64,000 bases of DNA from Haliclona indistincta (GCA_964017065.1 OZ024788.1:13565030-13629029), one strand, 5' to 3'. Shown: positions 27,126 to 43,312, counted from the stretch's first letter. Made by a program: numbers and translations. Notes: generated by a model from the letters alone, not told the origin.

Positions 27126-27384
27126 ATGATTTATTACATAGTTCATCACTGTGAGCGCAATAACATCGCGAATTTTTCAAACTCGCAAAGACGCAACGGT
27201 CTGTTGCTATAGAAGACGATACGCGCGGTCAATAACCTACATTAATGCCCTCGATTAGAGCAATCTGATTGGTGAAAGATGACGTACTATGTAATAAACC
27301 AATAGCGTTACACGCATCAGTACAGGTTATAGAGCCATACCCAGCTAAGGAATGACCACGACCTATGAGACTAGCAACCGTTAC

Positions 27385-27931
27385 CTGCTCTCTCAGTGAA
27401 TGGTTGAACGGCAGCTTGGAAATCAGCATGAGGGGTCTGGTAAAAATGGGCGTGGTCTTTGTGACTGCACAGAAAGGTCATTTCCTTTCCAGCAGCATGG
27501 ATAGTGAATATATCGCCCAGCTAGAGAACATAATAACCAGAAATAAGTGCAACCATAAATACTTGAATACCAACCTCCTTTTTGCATGATTCTATGTAGT
27601 GTAGAGGTGCTTTACCAAAGGGTATAGCTGCTCCCAGCCAGGGGATCCACCCTGAGCGACACGGAGGCAGGTTACCGCTCTTAGTGCGCCTCCCTACAGC
27701 ACCAACCACTACCAATACCGTCACTAACAGAGCAACCACTGAGACATAGCCGAAGTAGTCACTAGACGCAGTCACTTCTGCAGCAGCTTCCGTGAGCATG
27801 ATCGCCAAAACTAGCTCAATACAGCAAAGAGAGAGGGCTAGGATAGCTCGCTGCAGACAGAGAAGGGCGGGGCTAGTAGTGATCACGTGACGTTTCTCAC
27901 GTGTATCCAAGCCCCGCCTTCCTCTCATCAA
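27385..27931 (-). CDS. Cytochrome P450, N-terminal two exons
   Basis: Exons 27931-27575 and 27520-27385 join in phase. They encode hydrophobic membrane-anchor segments (about residues 25-50 and 60-80), then a Pro-rich hinge and the P450 start NLPPCRSGWIPWLGAAIPFGKAPLHYIESCKKE, split here as NLPPCRSGWIPWLGAAIPFG plus KAPLHYIESCKKE. Exon 2 continues LGDIFTIHAAGKEMTFL. The layout resembles CYP51 or clan-7 enzymes (CYP7/8/39). The rest, including the haem-binding Cys, is not found downstream before the gap, so the gene is partial. C-terminal P450 exons at 56852-58225 and 61797-62905 are in the opposite orientation and may or may not be the same gene type. It is divergent from SHMT. Confidence 0.75.
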
Positions 27932-28050
27932 CAGCTACCACTGTGTTTTGTCTGTGAGCGGTGTTGACTCTGTGGCGCTGGGCGGCGGAACAGTTGACTA
28001 TAGTCGACTATTCCGTGCATTGCTTTGTTCTCTTCTTCCTCGATAAAGCG
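27932..28050. promoter_or_regulatory. Head-to-head promoter region of P450 and SHMT
   Basis: 119 bp separate the two divergent start codons. Palindromic CACGTG sites lie just inside the P450 first exon (near 27885 and 27900). Regulatory use is inferred from position only. Confidence 0.5.
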
Positions 28051-31774
<3,724 letters not shown>

Positions 31775-32170
31775 GTGACTTGTATAAAATATTGTATTAA
31801 TTTCAGCAACATGTTGAGTCAATGATGAGGGGACACTGTTACTAAAGTACAGGATCACTATAGCTATAGCTAAGGCTAGTTATAGTGACCCTCTGATACT
31901 GTATAGTACTCTAGGTATTCAGAGTAACTGAAATAGTAATGTACTCAGCTATATTCCTCAGTTCTAGATCCAATTATAGTATAATACTTTGACCAGTGGA
32001 CTGAACGCCTCAGCACTACTGCCTCCACAGAGAAATGACCACAGGTGTACCGTAAGTTTGCATTATAGATTGCAATCAAAAATTGCAAGGTCTATGTCTT
32101 TATAACAATATTATCCTAATTAAAATTTCTTATGCAACCACACAAGAAGCTATACAACAGATGGACTATA
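31775..32170. other. SHMT 3' flank, between convergent SHMT and TRAF C
   Basis: No gene. The first 190 bp recur next to the SHMT remnants at 20037 and 35703. The last part (gcattatagattgcaatc ... acacaagaagctata) recurs before TRAF E at about 39990-40170. Confidence 0.7.
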
Positions 32171-33693
32171 CTAAACAGAGTATACTACTATTTTAGTCAC
32201 TCTAAATGTCAGACAATCATTGATCAAGTATTGGCTAGATGACTCCACATAAGCTTGGGAGATAATACTACCACCACTTCCTGTAATAGCTCTCTCTCCT
32301 AATTTCACTCTCTTTGATGCATCAATGGCTACTGCAGTACGATCGAAGAGCACAGTTGTCTCACAATGATCCTGGTCATTGTTATGGTTCACTAGTTGTA
32401 TAACAATGTGTCCTTTGAAAGGCCACACTAGCTTACTATCATATTCTCCTCTCATGAGATGTACAAATGCAGACACTTCGTTACGTGAATATATAGTATG
32501 ATAGACATCTACTCTGAGACACATCTTGTATCCTTCTGGTCCAGTATAAAATGGTGGACTATACCACTTATCACCAGTCCTCTTACGTATGGAGTACTGA
32601 GCCATGATGAACTCAATGGAGGGAACAGGATGAGAACTGATACCTAACATCACAATTGGTGAGTAGTTTATCATAATTCATCATAACTCACCTCTTATTA
32701 AACTATGTGGAATGGTCTCCTCCTCTATCTTCCTCACTCTCTCCAGTGTCTCTGCTAGTTTGCTGGTATACTCATCCTGAGGAGGTGTGGTCACAATTAT
32801 TTACTTTCGGCCTGAAAGTCACGTTGCGCCTTTTGCCTACAGCAACTGAACAGGCAACAAAAGCACCCATGCCCAGCAGTGATATGATATGCTTTCATTG
32901 CAAATGCAACAATTTGTGTGCAAAAATTGTCTACATAAAAATTATTATCCCAGCCAAACCGATACCAGCAATAATTATGTTGAACTCAGTTTCTTCAACT
33001 TACAGCTAGCTAGCTGAGTGAGGTATTCATTCTATCTCACCACAACATGGTGTGTGGTAGTGGTGATAGTTACCTTCAATTCAGTCATCTCTCTCTTATG
33101 TTGTTCTCTCTCAGCCACTAGTCTAGACTCCATTGCTGTCAGTCTTGCCTCAATCTTCCTCATTTCTTTCTCGTGCTGTTCTTTTGTTACAAAATTCTCA
33201 ATTTTAACAACCATTGGTCGCTGTGGGCACTTATCATGCTGATGTTCATCCATCAGTCTGCGAGGGAGGTGAGCACCACACCGGTAGCTGCACTCCACCA
33301 CTGCCCACCCACACTCCTCTCTCTCATGAGGGACCACATGGCGTAGCTCACCCACCCACTGGCAACCATCATTGTGTCTGGAGCAGCGGACCTTAAGGTT
33401 TAGTACCTGTGATGATGAGTGACACACTGACTCATTGCAGTGGATCACACTACCTTACGCTGATCTCCTCGGTCAAGCAGCGAGACGAACTCCTGTTTAC
33501 ACAGCGGGCATGGCTGACCGGCAGCCTTCACTCGACCAATGCACGGTTCACAGAACTTTGCACCGCAGCAGCTGACGAGGTGAGGGTCCCGGAACGGGAG
33601 GAGGCATACGGGACAGGAGAGAGTGTCTGGAATAGAGTCCACGAACTCATTCTCGTATCCAGCGACTGGAAGAGGAGCACAAGAGTCAGCCAT
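32171..33693 (-). CDS. TRAF: TRAF-like protein C
   Basis: Exons 33693-33454 (RING), 33406-33074 (zf-TRAF and coil), 32776-32692 (coil) and 32643-32171 (MATH) join in phase to 376 residues. RING and zf-TRAF are nearly identical to TRAF A, with CPLCKQ kept and CGAKFC instead of a His. The coiled coil diverges (EKEMRKIEARLTAMESRLV). The MATH domain is divergent (RVDVYHTIYSRNEVSAFVHL, TAVAIDASKRVKLGERAITG). The intron between coil exons is about 300 bp rather than 50. It lies tail-to-tail with SHMT. Confidence 0.9.
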
Positions 33694-33993
33694 TGTAATG
33701 AATTCCACAAGTGGTGGATCATACACTGCAATAATGGTTATGTGTTTGAACAAGTCATTTGTTGCATGGAATTTTATATCATAATAATTGGAGGATGCTA
33801 GCTGAGCTCAGTTAGTTTTGTTTCCACATGATTGCACATAGCCATAACACACTCATGCATTCCATGTAAAAGCACAATAATAAATACTACGTGCATATGG
33901 CTGATTTTTTTTACTCACTACAAATCTCTAGTAACATAATGACCCATTGAAGCAGCAATACTATTTTTGCAATGTAGTGATACTGTGCTAACT
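33694..33993. other. Upstream flank of TRAF C
   Basis: AT-rich, with nothing recognised. Confidence 0.4.
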
Positions 33994-34232
33994 CAGGGTT
34001 CTATCTAGGATTTTTATTTTGGGGGGGAAGGCTTTAGTGAGAGGTGTGAGATGGGACTGTAGCGTAGCTACAGTCCGCTAGGGGGGTCTGGGGGCATGCC
34101 CCCCCAGGAAAATTTTGAAATTTAGACCTTTAAAATGGCCATTTTGAGACTTTAGTGGCAAATTTTGGGGGGGAAGTTGGAGAGTTTGGGGGAGAATCTT
34201 CCCCTCCACCCCCCCCAGTGGATAGAACCCTG
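33994..34232. mobile_element. MITE with CAGGGTTCTATC termini
   Basis: CAGGGTTCTATC and GATAGAACCCTG are 12-bp inverted ends. The interior has G-runs and C-runs and a small palindrome (actgtagcgtagctacagt). No clean target duplication is visible; hAT-like is a guess from the CAGGG ends. Confidence 0.65.
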
Positions 34233-34339
34233 TTAAACTTAATTGTAATTTCAAAAATTATCATCATTGTGACAATTCAAACCACCACATACGATGTTTA
34301 CATCGAGTTTTACAGGCTTGCTGCAGTTCTATGTTAGTC

Positions 34340-34859
34340 CCTCATGATCTATCTTGAACTCAGTGCAGTCTCATGGAATGGGATTTGCTCCCTAAATTCC
34401 AACAAATTCGGAGCAAATAAATGATATAGGGAGCAATATTCCCTGCAGTGCATTAAGACTGACCACACGGGACTGAGAATTGGTATAGCTATATATATAG
34501 CATCATGACGTAATAGTTTGGTATAGGAAGGGACTGCAATCAAATTAATCTTCTCAACCTTGAACTGACCTCTAGCTCTCTTGATCTTCCCAAGATCCTT
34601 GATCCCGCCATTTGATTACAGACTGAAACACCATTTGTTAATTGTAGTTGAGGTCCAGCATACCACAGCAGCACATGAGATAGTACTAACGTGGTATACT
34701 GGACTGGAATAAAAGAGGAACTCGTGATTCAGAGCAACTGATCATGTGACTATTTCCCCACCCACATGCCTTAGAATATACAATAATAAAAGAGTGTGTA
34801 AAATACTATTTCTAGTACTACACTACAAAGTATGTATTGTGTCTAGTCTCTCTCTCATT
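34340..34859. repeat. XYLB 3' flank copy, inverted
   Basis: Reverse complement of 12369-12820 with indels, e.g. ccagcataccacagcagcac and gggagcaatattccctgcag. It continues directly into the XYLB remnant. Confidence 0.75.
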
Positions 34860-35225
34860 GTTGTGGCAGTGATGTTAGTATTGATGTGAGTCTGGTCATC
34901 ATTGGTTGATATACCTACAGTACAGGATCATGGTATGATAGCTAGACTAGGTGAGTGAGGGAGGGGCTCACATCATGATGGATGGATGGTCTATGGTTCA
35001 CTGCTAGAGAGTATGATGGAGCTGATATCACAGCATCACTATACTCACCACCTGAGAGAGCTGTACAATCATAGAGTGAGTGAATGGGAGGGGGTGGGTG
35101 AGAGTGAGTGAGTTGGTGAGAAGATGAATGAGTGAGTACCATGCTTAGCACAATAAGCTCCGCCCAGACTGGCAGTCTCTTGTAGTATGTAGACATCAGC
35201 ATTGAACACATGCATCAGCAAGAAC
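34860..35225 (-). pseudogene. XYLB exons 16-18 remnant, block 4
   Basis: Reading on the minus strand, exon 16 (near 35225-35140), exon 17 (near 35051-34973) and exon 18 (near 34916-34860) follow the XYLB order. Exon 16 has a small insertion and a deletion (tactacaagagactgccag), so the frame is damaged. It abuts a short GA tract and then SHMT sequence. Confidence 0.85.
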
Positions 35226-35281
35226 CTGGAGAGACAGACAGAGGGAGAGAGAGAGAGAGAGCTGAGAGAGATGAGAGAGGT

Positions 35282-35703
35282 GGTACTGACATACACCTGC
35301 TCCTCCTTGCTACAATCCGCTGCATGGGATGGAATGAGCTGGAGCTAAGGTTTAAATTGAGAGAGTGTTGGAGCTAGCTGCTATATCCACCAACAAGAAC
35401 GCTGTCCCTGGTGACAAGAGTGCCCTCAACCCTAGTGGACTACGGCTCGGCACTCCTGCCCTCACCTCACGTCAGATGGGAGAGGAAGAGATGAAGAGGA
35501 CGGCTGGATTCATTGATGAAGCTGTCAAGATATCCTCCAATGTGTGTCAGCGATTGAAAGAGTCTGGCAAGAAGGACACTGTGAAACTGTTCAAAGAGTT
35601 TGTGGACAATGACGAGGAGACCAAGGGGATGATATCTGAGCTACAAGAGAGAGTGGAGCAGTTTGCTGAGGGATACCCCATGCCAGGACACACTGACTAC
35701 TGA
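35282..35703 (+). pseudogene. Truncated copy of SHMT last exon, block 4
   Basis: It begins at the same base as the block 3 copy (ggtggtactgacatac) and ends at the same stop. It shares the indel after CTCCTCCTTG and adds others (gcatgggatggaatgagc, tttaaattgag). The open part reads from VLELAAISTNKNAVPG to GHTDY. Confidence 0.9.
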
Positions 35704-35984
35704 GTGACTTGTATAAAATATTGTATTAATTTCAGCAACATGTTGAGTCAATGATGAGGGGACACTACTACTAAAGTACAGGATCACTAGCTATAGCTAT
35801 ATGGCTCACTAGCTAGATATAGTGACCCTCTGATACTGTATAGTACTATAGTTATTCAGAGTAACTGAAATAGTATGTACCCTGTTTAGTGTTAGCAGAG
35901 TACGTACACTGAATACTATTCTGAATGTTATCAGCTGTTGATAATGTATCATGTGGTTCTACTATAATAGGATGAGACCAATGC

Positions 35985-36055
<71 letters not shown>

Positions 36056-36942
36056 TTCCAGAGGTCACTCTTTGTATGCAGTTTGCAATAGCTAACTGGA
36101 TGGTATTAGTTACAAACAAGCTCCTGCTGCAAACCAAAGCCAAGGAGCTAACTCTACAGTGTTCAAGGGTTTTGTCAAATTCATTCACTATAGGAGGCAT
36201 GCACCTCGTCACGTTTGTGCCATACATCATAGGTAGTGTAGTGCTATCATACGATGCTGCTGGTATAGTCTCTGCTGTAGTAGAGCTCCCAGTAGCTAAT
36301 GTGGAGATGGCTTTCTTCAAACTACACTCGAGCTAGCTGGGCCTGCAACTGAGAGGAGGATCAGCTAAACAACCTAATGCTATCAAATCTAATAAGAATG
36401 GATTTGTTCGTTCCATAAACTAATATCTTGTATGGTTATTTTCGTTATTGTATTCATCATTGTTTGGAGTATGACAGGTAAACACCTCACCACTACTGCT
36501 CTCACACAGAGCTGATCAAAGGTGTACAAAGTTTGCATTGTGGATTGCAATTAAAAAATTGCATCCATGCTGCCTAACAAGATTATCGTCTGTCTAATTT
36601 ACACTGCATAAAATTATTCTCAGCTTCGTGAGTACAGTCAATACATTTCTTTGATGGATACTATCATAGAAATTGTAATGCATGACAAAGTTTGTAGATG
36701 CCTTCAAAGTACAAACTTTTCTGTATGCATAGTGTGAATTTTAGTACTTGAAAATCTGACCATATGTAAAATTTGGATGAAATTTACATAGTGACATTTA
36801 CATGAGAAGATTCCATTGTAATCTCACAGCAGAGAAGGATAACAGTATACAGCTGGTACTGAGTGACCCTAGTGATGCATCTCCTCAACTCAACCAATGA
36901 ACACACTCACTCACTGACAGCAATCATTTCCTCATCAATTAC
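35704..36942. repeat. SHMT 3' flank plus repeat R2, inverted copy
   Basis: The first 200 bp copy the SHMT downstream flank. After a (CT)n tract (about 35982-36058), sequence complementary to R2 (18601-19620, 22660-23487) runs to the MITE at 36943. The plus-strand frame 36076-36336 reads FAIANWMVLVTNKLLLQTK and ELPVANVEMAFFKL; function unknown. Confidence 0.75.
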
Positions 36943-37150
36943 CGTATAGCGGGTAATTTTGGAGAGTCAAAATTTTGAATGACCGAGATTTTGCGTTTGC
37001 CGAATTCATTTAATTTTGGCGTCAAGTGCCTCGCTAACGTATTACCGCAATAGATAAAGCACATTTTGGCGAATTTTATTTTGGCAAATGCTTGACTATT
37101 CGCCAAATTTGTCAAAGTTTCCTCCCGCCAAAATTGCCCGCTGTACAGTA
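36943..37150. mobile_element. MITE with TAGCGGGTAATTTTGG-type ends
   Basis: Left end TATAGCGGGTAATTTTGG and right end CCAAAATTGCCCGCTGTA are imperfect inverted repeats. The interior is AT-rich with internal ttttggcg motifs. It has no coding capacity. Confidence 0.7.
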
Positions 37151-37207
37151 TATTCAAAATTAAATTTTTATCATAATTAACATGTGACATTGCCAACACA
37201 CACACAT

Positions 37208-38465
37208 CTATTGTACAGAGTACACTTTTACTTTAGTTATTCTAAATGTTAGAGAGTTATTGACAATGTATTGGCTTGTGGAGGACTCAACATCAGTATG
37301 AGAGATGAACTTAAAATAGCCCCTTCCTTTAGTAGCTCTGTCACCTGATGTCACTCTGTCTGATATCCCATAAGCAATTGAGGCATCACCGAAAACCATA
37401 ATCTTCTCAAGATGGTCATTGTTGTGGTTCACTAGTTCTATAGTGATGTCTCCTTTGAATGGCCACACTAGCCTACTATCATATTCTCCTCTCATGAGAC
37501 GCACACTCACTGACACATGTGTACCAGTACCATCACCACACCCATTAGAATCAACTCTGAGACACATCTTGTATCCTCCTGGTCCAGTGTAGAATGGTGG
37601 ACTATACCACTTATCTTTATCCTTCTTGTGTGTGGAGTACTGGGTCATGATGAGCTCAATGGAGGGAACAGATTGACCTATAATTATTATGAAAACACTA
37701 CATGTATTATAGCAGTTGTAAACCAATATCACCTCTCATCTGTGGAATGGTCTCCTCCTCTATCTTCCTCACTCTCTCCAGTGTCTCTGCTAGTTTGCTG
37801 GTATACTCATCCTGAGGAGGTGTGGTCACAACATAATAGTTATGTGCTACGTATTACCTTCAGCTCAGCCATCTCTCTCTCGTGTCGTTCTCTCTCAGTC
37901 AATAGTCTAGTCTCCATCTTCTTCATGTCACTCTCATGCCTTTCTTCCATTCTCTTCACAAAATTTTCGAACTTAACATCCACAGGCCGTTGTGGGCACC
38001 CGTCATGCTGATGTTCATCCATCAGTCTGCGAGGGAGGTGAGCACCACACTGGTAGCTGCACTCCACCACTGCCCACCCACACTCCTCTCTCTCATGAGG
38101 GACCACATGGCGTAGCTCACCCACCCACTGGCAACCATTTGCATGGTGTCTGGAGCAGCGGACCTTAAGGTTTAGTACCTGTGATGATGAGTGACACACT
38201 GACTCATTGCAATGGATCACACTACCTTACGCTGATCTCCTCGGTCCAGCAGCGAGACGAACTCCTGTTTACACAGCGGGCATGGCTGACCGGCAGCCTT
38301 CACTCGACCAATGCACGGTTCACAGAATTTTGCACCGCAGCAGCTGACGAGGTGAGGGTCCCGGAACGGGAGGAGGCATACGGGACAGGAGAGAGTGTCT
38401 GGAATAGAGTCCACGAACTCATTCTCGTATCCAGTGACTGGAAGAGGAGCACAAGATTCCGCCAT
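37208..38465 (-). CDS. TRAF: TRAF-like protein D
   Basis: Exons 38465-38226, 38178-37858, 37811-37733 and 37677-37208 join in phase to 369 residues. The RING (CPVC, CCGAKFCEPC, CPLC) and zf-TRAF match TRAF A. The coiled-coil exon is about 30 bp shorter than in A and B. The MATH domain (RVDSNGCGDGTGTHVSVSVRL, RGYFKFISHTDVESS) is closest to TRAF B. No frame damage is visible. Upstream is the inverted XYLB 3'-flank copy. Confidence 0.9.
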
Positions 38466-38639
38466 TATTATTTTGTTTAGATAGACAAGTAGACCATAAT
38501 AATTATTAACTCCACCTACATGTAGCTGCATAACGATATAGTCTCGTCCCCAGACCACCAAAGCAGTGTTTCCACTTCCCAGCATTGAAGAACTACCTGT
38601 TATATATTCATATACCTCAACTATTAACAAAATGGTGTT

Positions 38640-39510
38640 TCAGCCAATTTCTAGCTGTAATAGCTTAACTCCAAGACTCTACCTACCTAGCTGCACGGCG
38701 AGCCCCACCCTACTGCAGAAAATGAATGATAGGGAGCTGATAGGGAGCAGTGTTCCCTGCACTGCAAAAAGGACCACACTAGAATGAGAATTGGAAATTG
38801 GTATAGCTACATCATCATGATGGTATAGAGAAGGCCTGTAATCAATAATATTCACATCCTTGAACCTCTAGCTCTCTCGATCTTCCCAAGATCCTTGATC
38901 CCACCATTTGATTACAGGCTGAAACACCATTTGTTAATTGTAGTTGAGGTCCAGCATACCACAGCAGCACATGAGATAGTACTACTGTGGTAAGCTGGAC
39001 TGGAATAGGAGAGGAGCACATGATTCAGAGCAACTGATCATGTGATTATTTCCTCACCCACATGCCTTAGAATTTAAAGCGTAACTAAATATTATTTCTA
39101 GTACTACACTACAAAGTATGTATTGTGTCCAGTCTCTCTCTCATTGTTGTGGTAGTGATGTTAGTATTGATGTGAGTCTGGTCATCATTGGTTGATATAC
39201 CTACAGTATAGGATCATGGTATGATAGCTAGACTAGGTGAGTGAGGGAGGGGCTCACATCATGATGGATGGATGGTCTATGGTTCACTGCTAGAGTGTAT
39301 GATGGAGCTGATATCACAGCAACTCATTATACAATTCAAGCGTAGAGTGAGTGAATGGGAGGGGGTGGGTGAGTGTGCATGAGTGAGTGAGTGATCGAGT
39401 GAGTGAGAAGGTGAATGAGTATCATGCTTAGCACGATAAGCTCCACTCAGACTAGCTGATTTAACTTACAGTCTCTTGTAGTCTGTAGACATCAGCATTG
39501 AACACATACA
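38640..39510. repeat. Inverted XYLB 3' flank and degraded exons 16-18, block 5
   Basis: It follows the order of block 4. Exon 18 is recognisable near 39140-39205 and exon 17 near 39240-39320. Exon 16 is reduced to scraps near 39430-39510 (gtagacatcagcattgaaca). The fragment is non-coding. Confidence 0.75.
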
Positions 39511-39735
39511 TCAGCATGGTTTATAACCAGCAACATGTTAAGTCAATGATGAAGGGACACTAGAGTACTACAGTGTCAGGGGGTCACTATAGCTATAGCT
39601 AAGGCTTAGTAGCTAGCTATAGTGTACTCTGCTTAGGCTTAGCAGAGTACACTGAATACTATTCTCAGTTGTTGATAATGTATCAAGTGGTTCTGCTATA
39701 GCATGAAACCAATGCCTTCTCTCTCAGGCTCTCTC

Positions 39736-39783
<48 letters not shown>

Positions 39784-40174
39784 GAGGTCTTTCTTTTGTA
39801 TGCAGTTTGCAATAGCTAGCAGGTTGGCATTAGTTGCAAACAAGCTCCTGCTGCAAACCAAAGCCAAGGAGCTAGCGTGCATGGGTTTTGTCAAATTCGT
39901 TCAGTAGCTATAGCAAGTTTACAGGCATGCAGCTATACTGCTATACTTTACAGTTCTAGATCTAATAATTAGTATACTTTGACCAATAGACTAAACAACT
40001 CAACATTACTGCCCTCACAAAGAAATGACCACAGGTGTACCATAAGTTCGCATCGTGGATTGCAATCAACAATTGCATGGTCGATGTCTTTATAACGATA
40101 ATAATTACGCTAATTAAAAATTTATTTTAATTTATGCAAGCACACAAGAAACTACGTACAACAGATGGACTATA
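39511..40174. repeat. Partial SHMT flank and R2 pieces with CT tract
   Basis: Short pieces of the SHMT downstream flank (caacatgttaagtcaatgatg), a (CT)n tract at 39719-39781 and an R2 piece (tttgcaatagctagcaggttgg) lead to the TRAF E 3' end. No gene is supported. Confidence 0.65.
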
Positions 40175-41708
40175 CTAAACAGAGCGTACTACTATTTTAG
40201 TCACTCTAAATGTCAGACAATCGTTGATCAAGTAGTATCGTCTAGGAGACTCCACATCACTTAGGGAGATAAGATTACTACCACTTCCAGAATCAGCTAA
40301 ATTTCCAGAGGTCACTCTCTCTGATGCACCTTTGGTTGCAGCATCATCGAAGAGCACAGTTGTCACACGGTGATCCTGGTCTTTGTCATGGTTCACTAGT
40401 TGTATAGTGATGTCTCCTCTGAATGGCCACACTAGCCTACGTACTATCATATTCTCCTCTCACGAGACACACACATGCAAACAAGTCACGTCCGCTGACA
40501 ACCCTACCTATAACACAACTGACATCTACTCTGAGACACATCTTGTATCCTCCTGGTCCAGTATAGAATGGTGGACTATACCAACTTTCTTTACTCTTCT
40601 TACGTGTGGGGAACCGAGTCATGATGAACTCAATGGAGGGAACAGGATGAGACGTGATACCTAACATCACAAGTGGTGAGTTTATCATAATTCATCATAA
40701 CTCACCTCTTATTAAATTATGTGGAATGGTCTCCTCCTCTATCTTCCTCACTCTCTCCAGTGTCTCTGCTAGTTTGCTGGTATACTCATCCTGAGGAGGT
40801 GTGGTCACAATGATTTACTTTCGGCCTGAAAGTCACGTTTTGTGGCTTTTACCTACTGCAAACTGCCAAAAGCAGGCAACAAAGGCAGCACCCATGCCAT
40901 ATGCTTTCATTGCAATTGCAACAAATTGTAAAATTTATTCTATTAATTATGTTGAACTCAGTTTCTACAACTTTTATTTCTATAGCTAGCTGTACCGGCT
41001 AGCTGAGTGAGATATTCATACTATATAGCCCATCACAACATCACAACAAAGCTAGTGTGTGGTAGTAGTGATAGTTACCTTCAAATCAGCCATCTCTCTC
41101 ATATGTTAATTGTTCTCTCTCAGTCACTAGTCTAGACTCCATTGCTGTCAGTCTAGCCTCAATCTTCCTCATTTCTTTCTCGTGCTGTTCTTCCATTCTC
41201 GTTATAAAATTCTCAATTTTAACATCCATTGATAGCTGTGGGCACTTATCACGCTGATGTTCATCCATCAGTCTGCGAGGGAGGTGAGCACCACACTGGT
41301 AGCTGCACTCCACCACTGCCCACCCACACTCCTCTCTCTCATGAGGGACCACATGGCGTAGCTCACCCACCCACTGGCAACCATCATTGTGTCTGGAGCA
41401 GCGGACCTTAAGGTTTAGTACCTGTGATGATGAGTGACACACCGACTCATTGCAGTGGATCACACTACCTTACGCTGATCTCCTCGGTCCAGCAAAGAGA
41501 CGAACTCCTGTTTACACAGCGGGCATGGCTGACCGGCAGCCTTCACTCGACCAATGCACGGTTCACAAAACTTTGCACCGCAGCAGCTGACGAGGTGAGG
41601 GTCCCGGAACGGGAGGAGGCATACGGGACAGGAGATAGTGTCTGGAATAGAGTCCACAAACTCATTCTCGTATCCAGCGACTGGAAGAGGAGCACAAGAT
41701 TCGGCCAT
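40175..41708 (-). pseudogene. TRAF-like copy E, frameshifted
   Basis: Exons correspond to 41708-41469, 41421-41079, 40790-40706 and 40660-40175. The RING and zinc fingers read well, but exon 2 is 343 bp (not a multiple of three). The coil shifts frame near gaacaattaacatatg and hits a stop. The MATH exon has a second break at gatagtacgtaggctag, where the other copies read on into LVWPF. Two independent breaks make it a pseudogene unless the assembly is wrong. Its closest relative is TRAF C (same 85-bp coil exon and 300-bp intron). Confidence 0.85.
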
Positions 41709-42165
41709 TGTATATTCCACACAATAATGGTATACACGAGCCACATCCAAACAACGCGTCAGTTCATGATCCACCTAACTACAGCTACATGAACGTACGC
41801 TAATTTGACCTTTATATATTGGGCTAGCCTGAGCGAGCAGGCCCACGCACTTGGATCGAATGACGTCCCCCGCGAGCTATGTATCTATGTATGTATAACG
41901 GTCTGCGTAAGCCGTGGATCATCGGGACCATCCATGGATTGTCTTGCGCATAGATGATACCATCTATACTGCTATCATTGATGATCCTTGACCTTGTCTA
42001 TTCGAGGAAGGTGCGGTATTGGCTATAGCATAATAATAGCATTATGCTATTTTGATAATAATAGCATAATGATAGCATAAGTACTATTCTATAATAGCTG
42101 CTATTATTATAGTAGTGCTATTTTTGCTATTACCACTATTCGTAATACTATACGATGTCTCTCCC
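41709..42165. other. Intergenic, AT-rich
   Basis: No gene is recognised. From about 42040 it consists of short tagcata / gctatt motifs that grade into the minisatellite. Confidence 0.5.
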
Positions 42166-43312
42166 AGTGCTATTTTGCTATTATTAGTATTGTACTAACA
42201 CAGGACCCAGTGCTATTTTTGCTATTATTGCTATTTTGCTATTATTAGTATTGTACTAACACAGGACCCAGTGCTATTTTGCTATTATTGCTATTTTGCT
42301 ATTATTAGTATTGTACTAACACAGGACCCAGTGCTATTTTGCTATTATTGCTATTTTGCTATTATTAGTATTGTACTAACACAGGACCCAGTGCTATTTT
42401 GCTATTATTGCTATTTTGCTATTATTAGTATTGTACTAACACAGGACCCAGTGCTATTTTGCTATTATTGCTATTTTGCTATTATTAGTATTGTACTAAC
42501 ACAGGACCCAGTGCTATTTTGCTATTATTGCTATTTTGCTATTATTAGTATTGTACTAACACAGGACCCAGTGCTATTTTGCTATTATTGCTATTTTGCT
42601 ATTATTAGTAATAATTATAACACAGGACCCAGTGCTATTTTGCTATTATTGCTATTTTGCTATTATTAGTATTGTACTAACACATGACCCAGTGCTATTT
42701 TGCTATTATTGCTATTTTGCTATTATTAGTATTGTACTAACACAGGACCCAGTGCTATTTTGCTATTATTGCTATTTTGCTATTATTAGTATTGTACTAA
42801 CACACGACCCAGTGCTATTTTGCTATTATTGCTATTTTGCTATTATTAGTATTGTACTAACACAGGACCCAGTGCTATTTTGCTATTATTGCTATTTTGC
42901 TATTATTAGTATTGTACTAACACAGGACCCAGTGCTATTTTGCTATTATTGCTATTTTGCTATTATTAGTATTGTAGTAACACATGACCCAGTGCTATTT
43001 TGCTATTATTGCTATTATTAGTATTGTACTAACACATGACCCAGTGCTATTTTGCTATTATTGCTATTTTGCTATTATTAGTATTGTACTAACACAGGAC
43101 CCAGTGCTATTTTGCTATTATTGCTATTTTGCTATTATTAGTATTGTACTAACACATGACCCAGTGCTATTTTGCTATTATTGCTATTTTGCTATTATTA
43201 GTATTGTACTAACACATGACCCAGTGCTATTTTGCTATTATTAGTATTGTACTAACACATGACCCAGTGCTATTTTGCTATTATTGTTATTTTGCTATTA
43301 TTAGTATTGTAT
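42166..43312. repeat. 60-bp minisatellite, about 18 copies
   Basis: The unit contains gctattttgctattattgc, attagtattgtactaacaca and ggacccag. Most copies are identical except for acaGg/acaTg/acaCg variants. A few have internal deletions (around 42610, 43010 and 43240). Because 60 is divisible by three, 20-residue repeat frames appear; they are artefacts. Confidence 0.95.

Noticed and set aside
42271..43244. Open frames of 86-141 codons with a 20-residue repeat
   Set aside because: They arise because the minisatellite unit is 60 bp; there is no start context, splice structure or domain.
42166..43312. CRISPR-like array
   Set aside because: Units are uniform throughout with no distinct spacers, and the host is a eukaryote.
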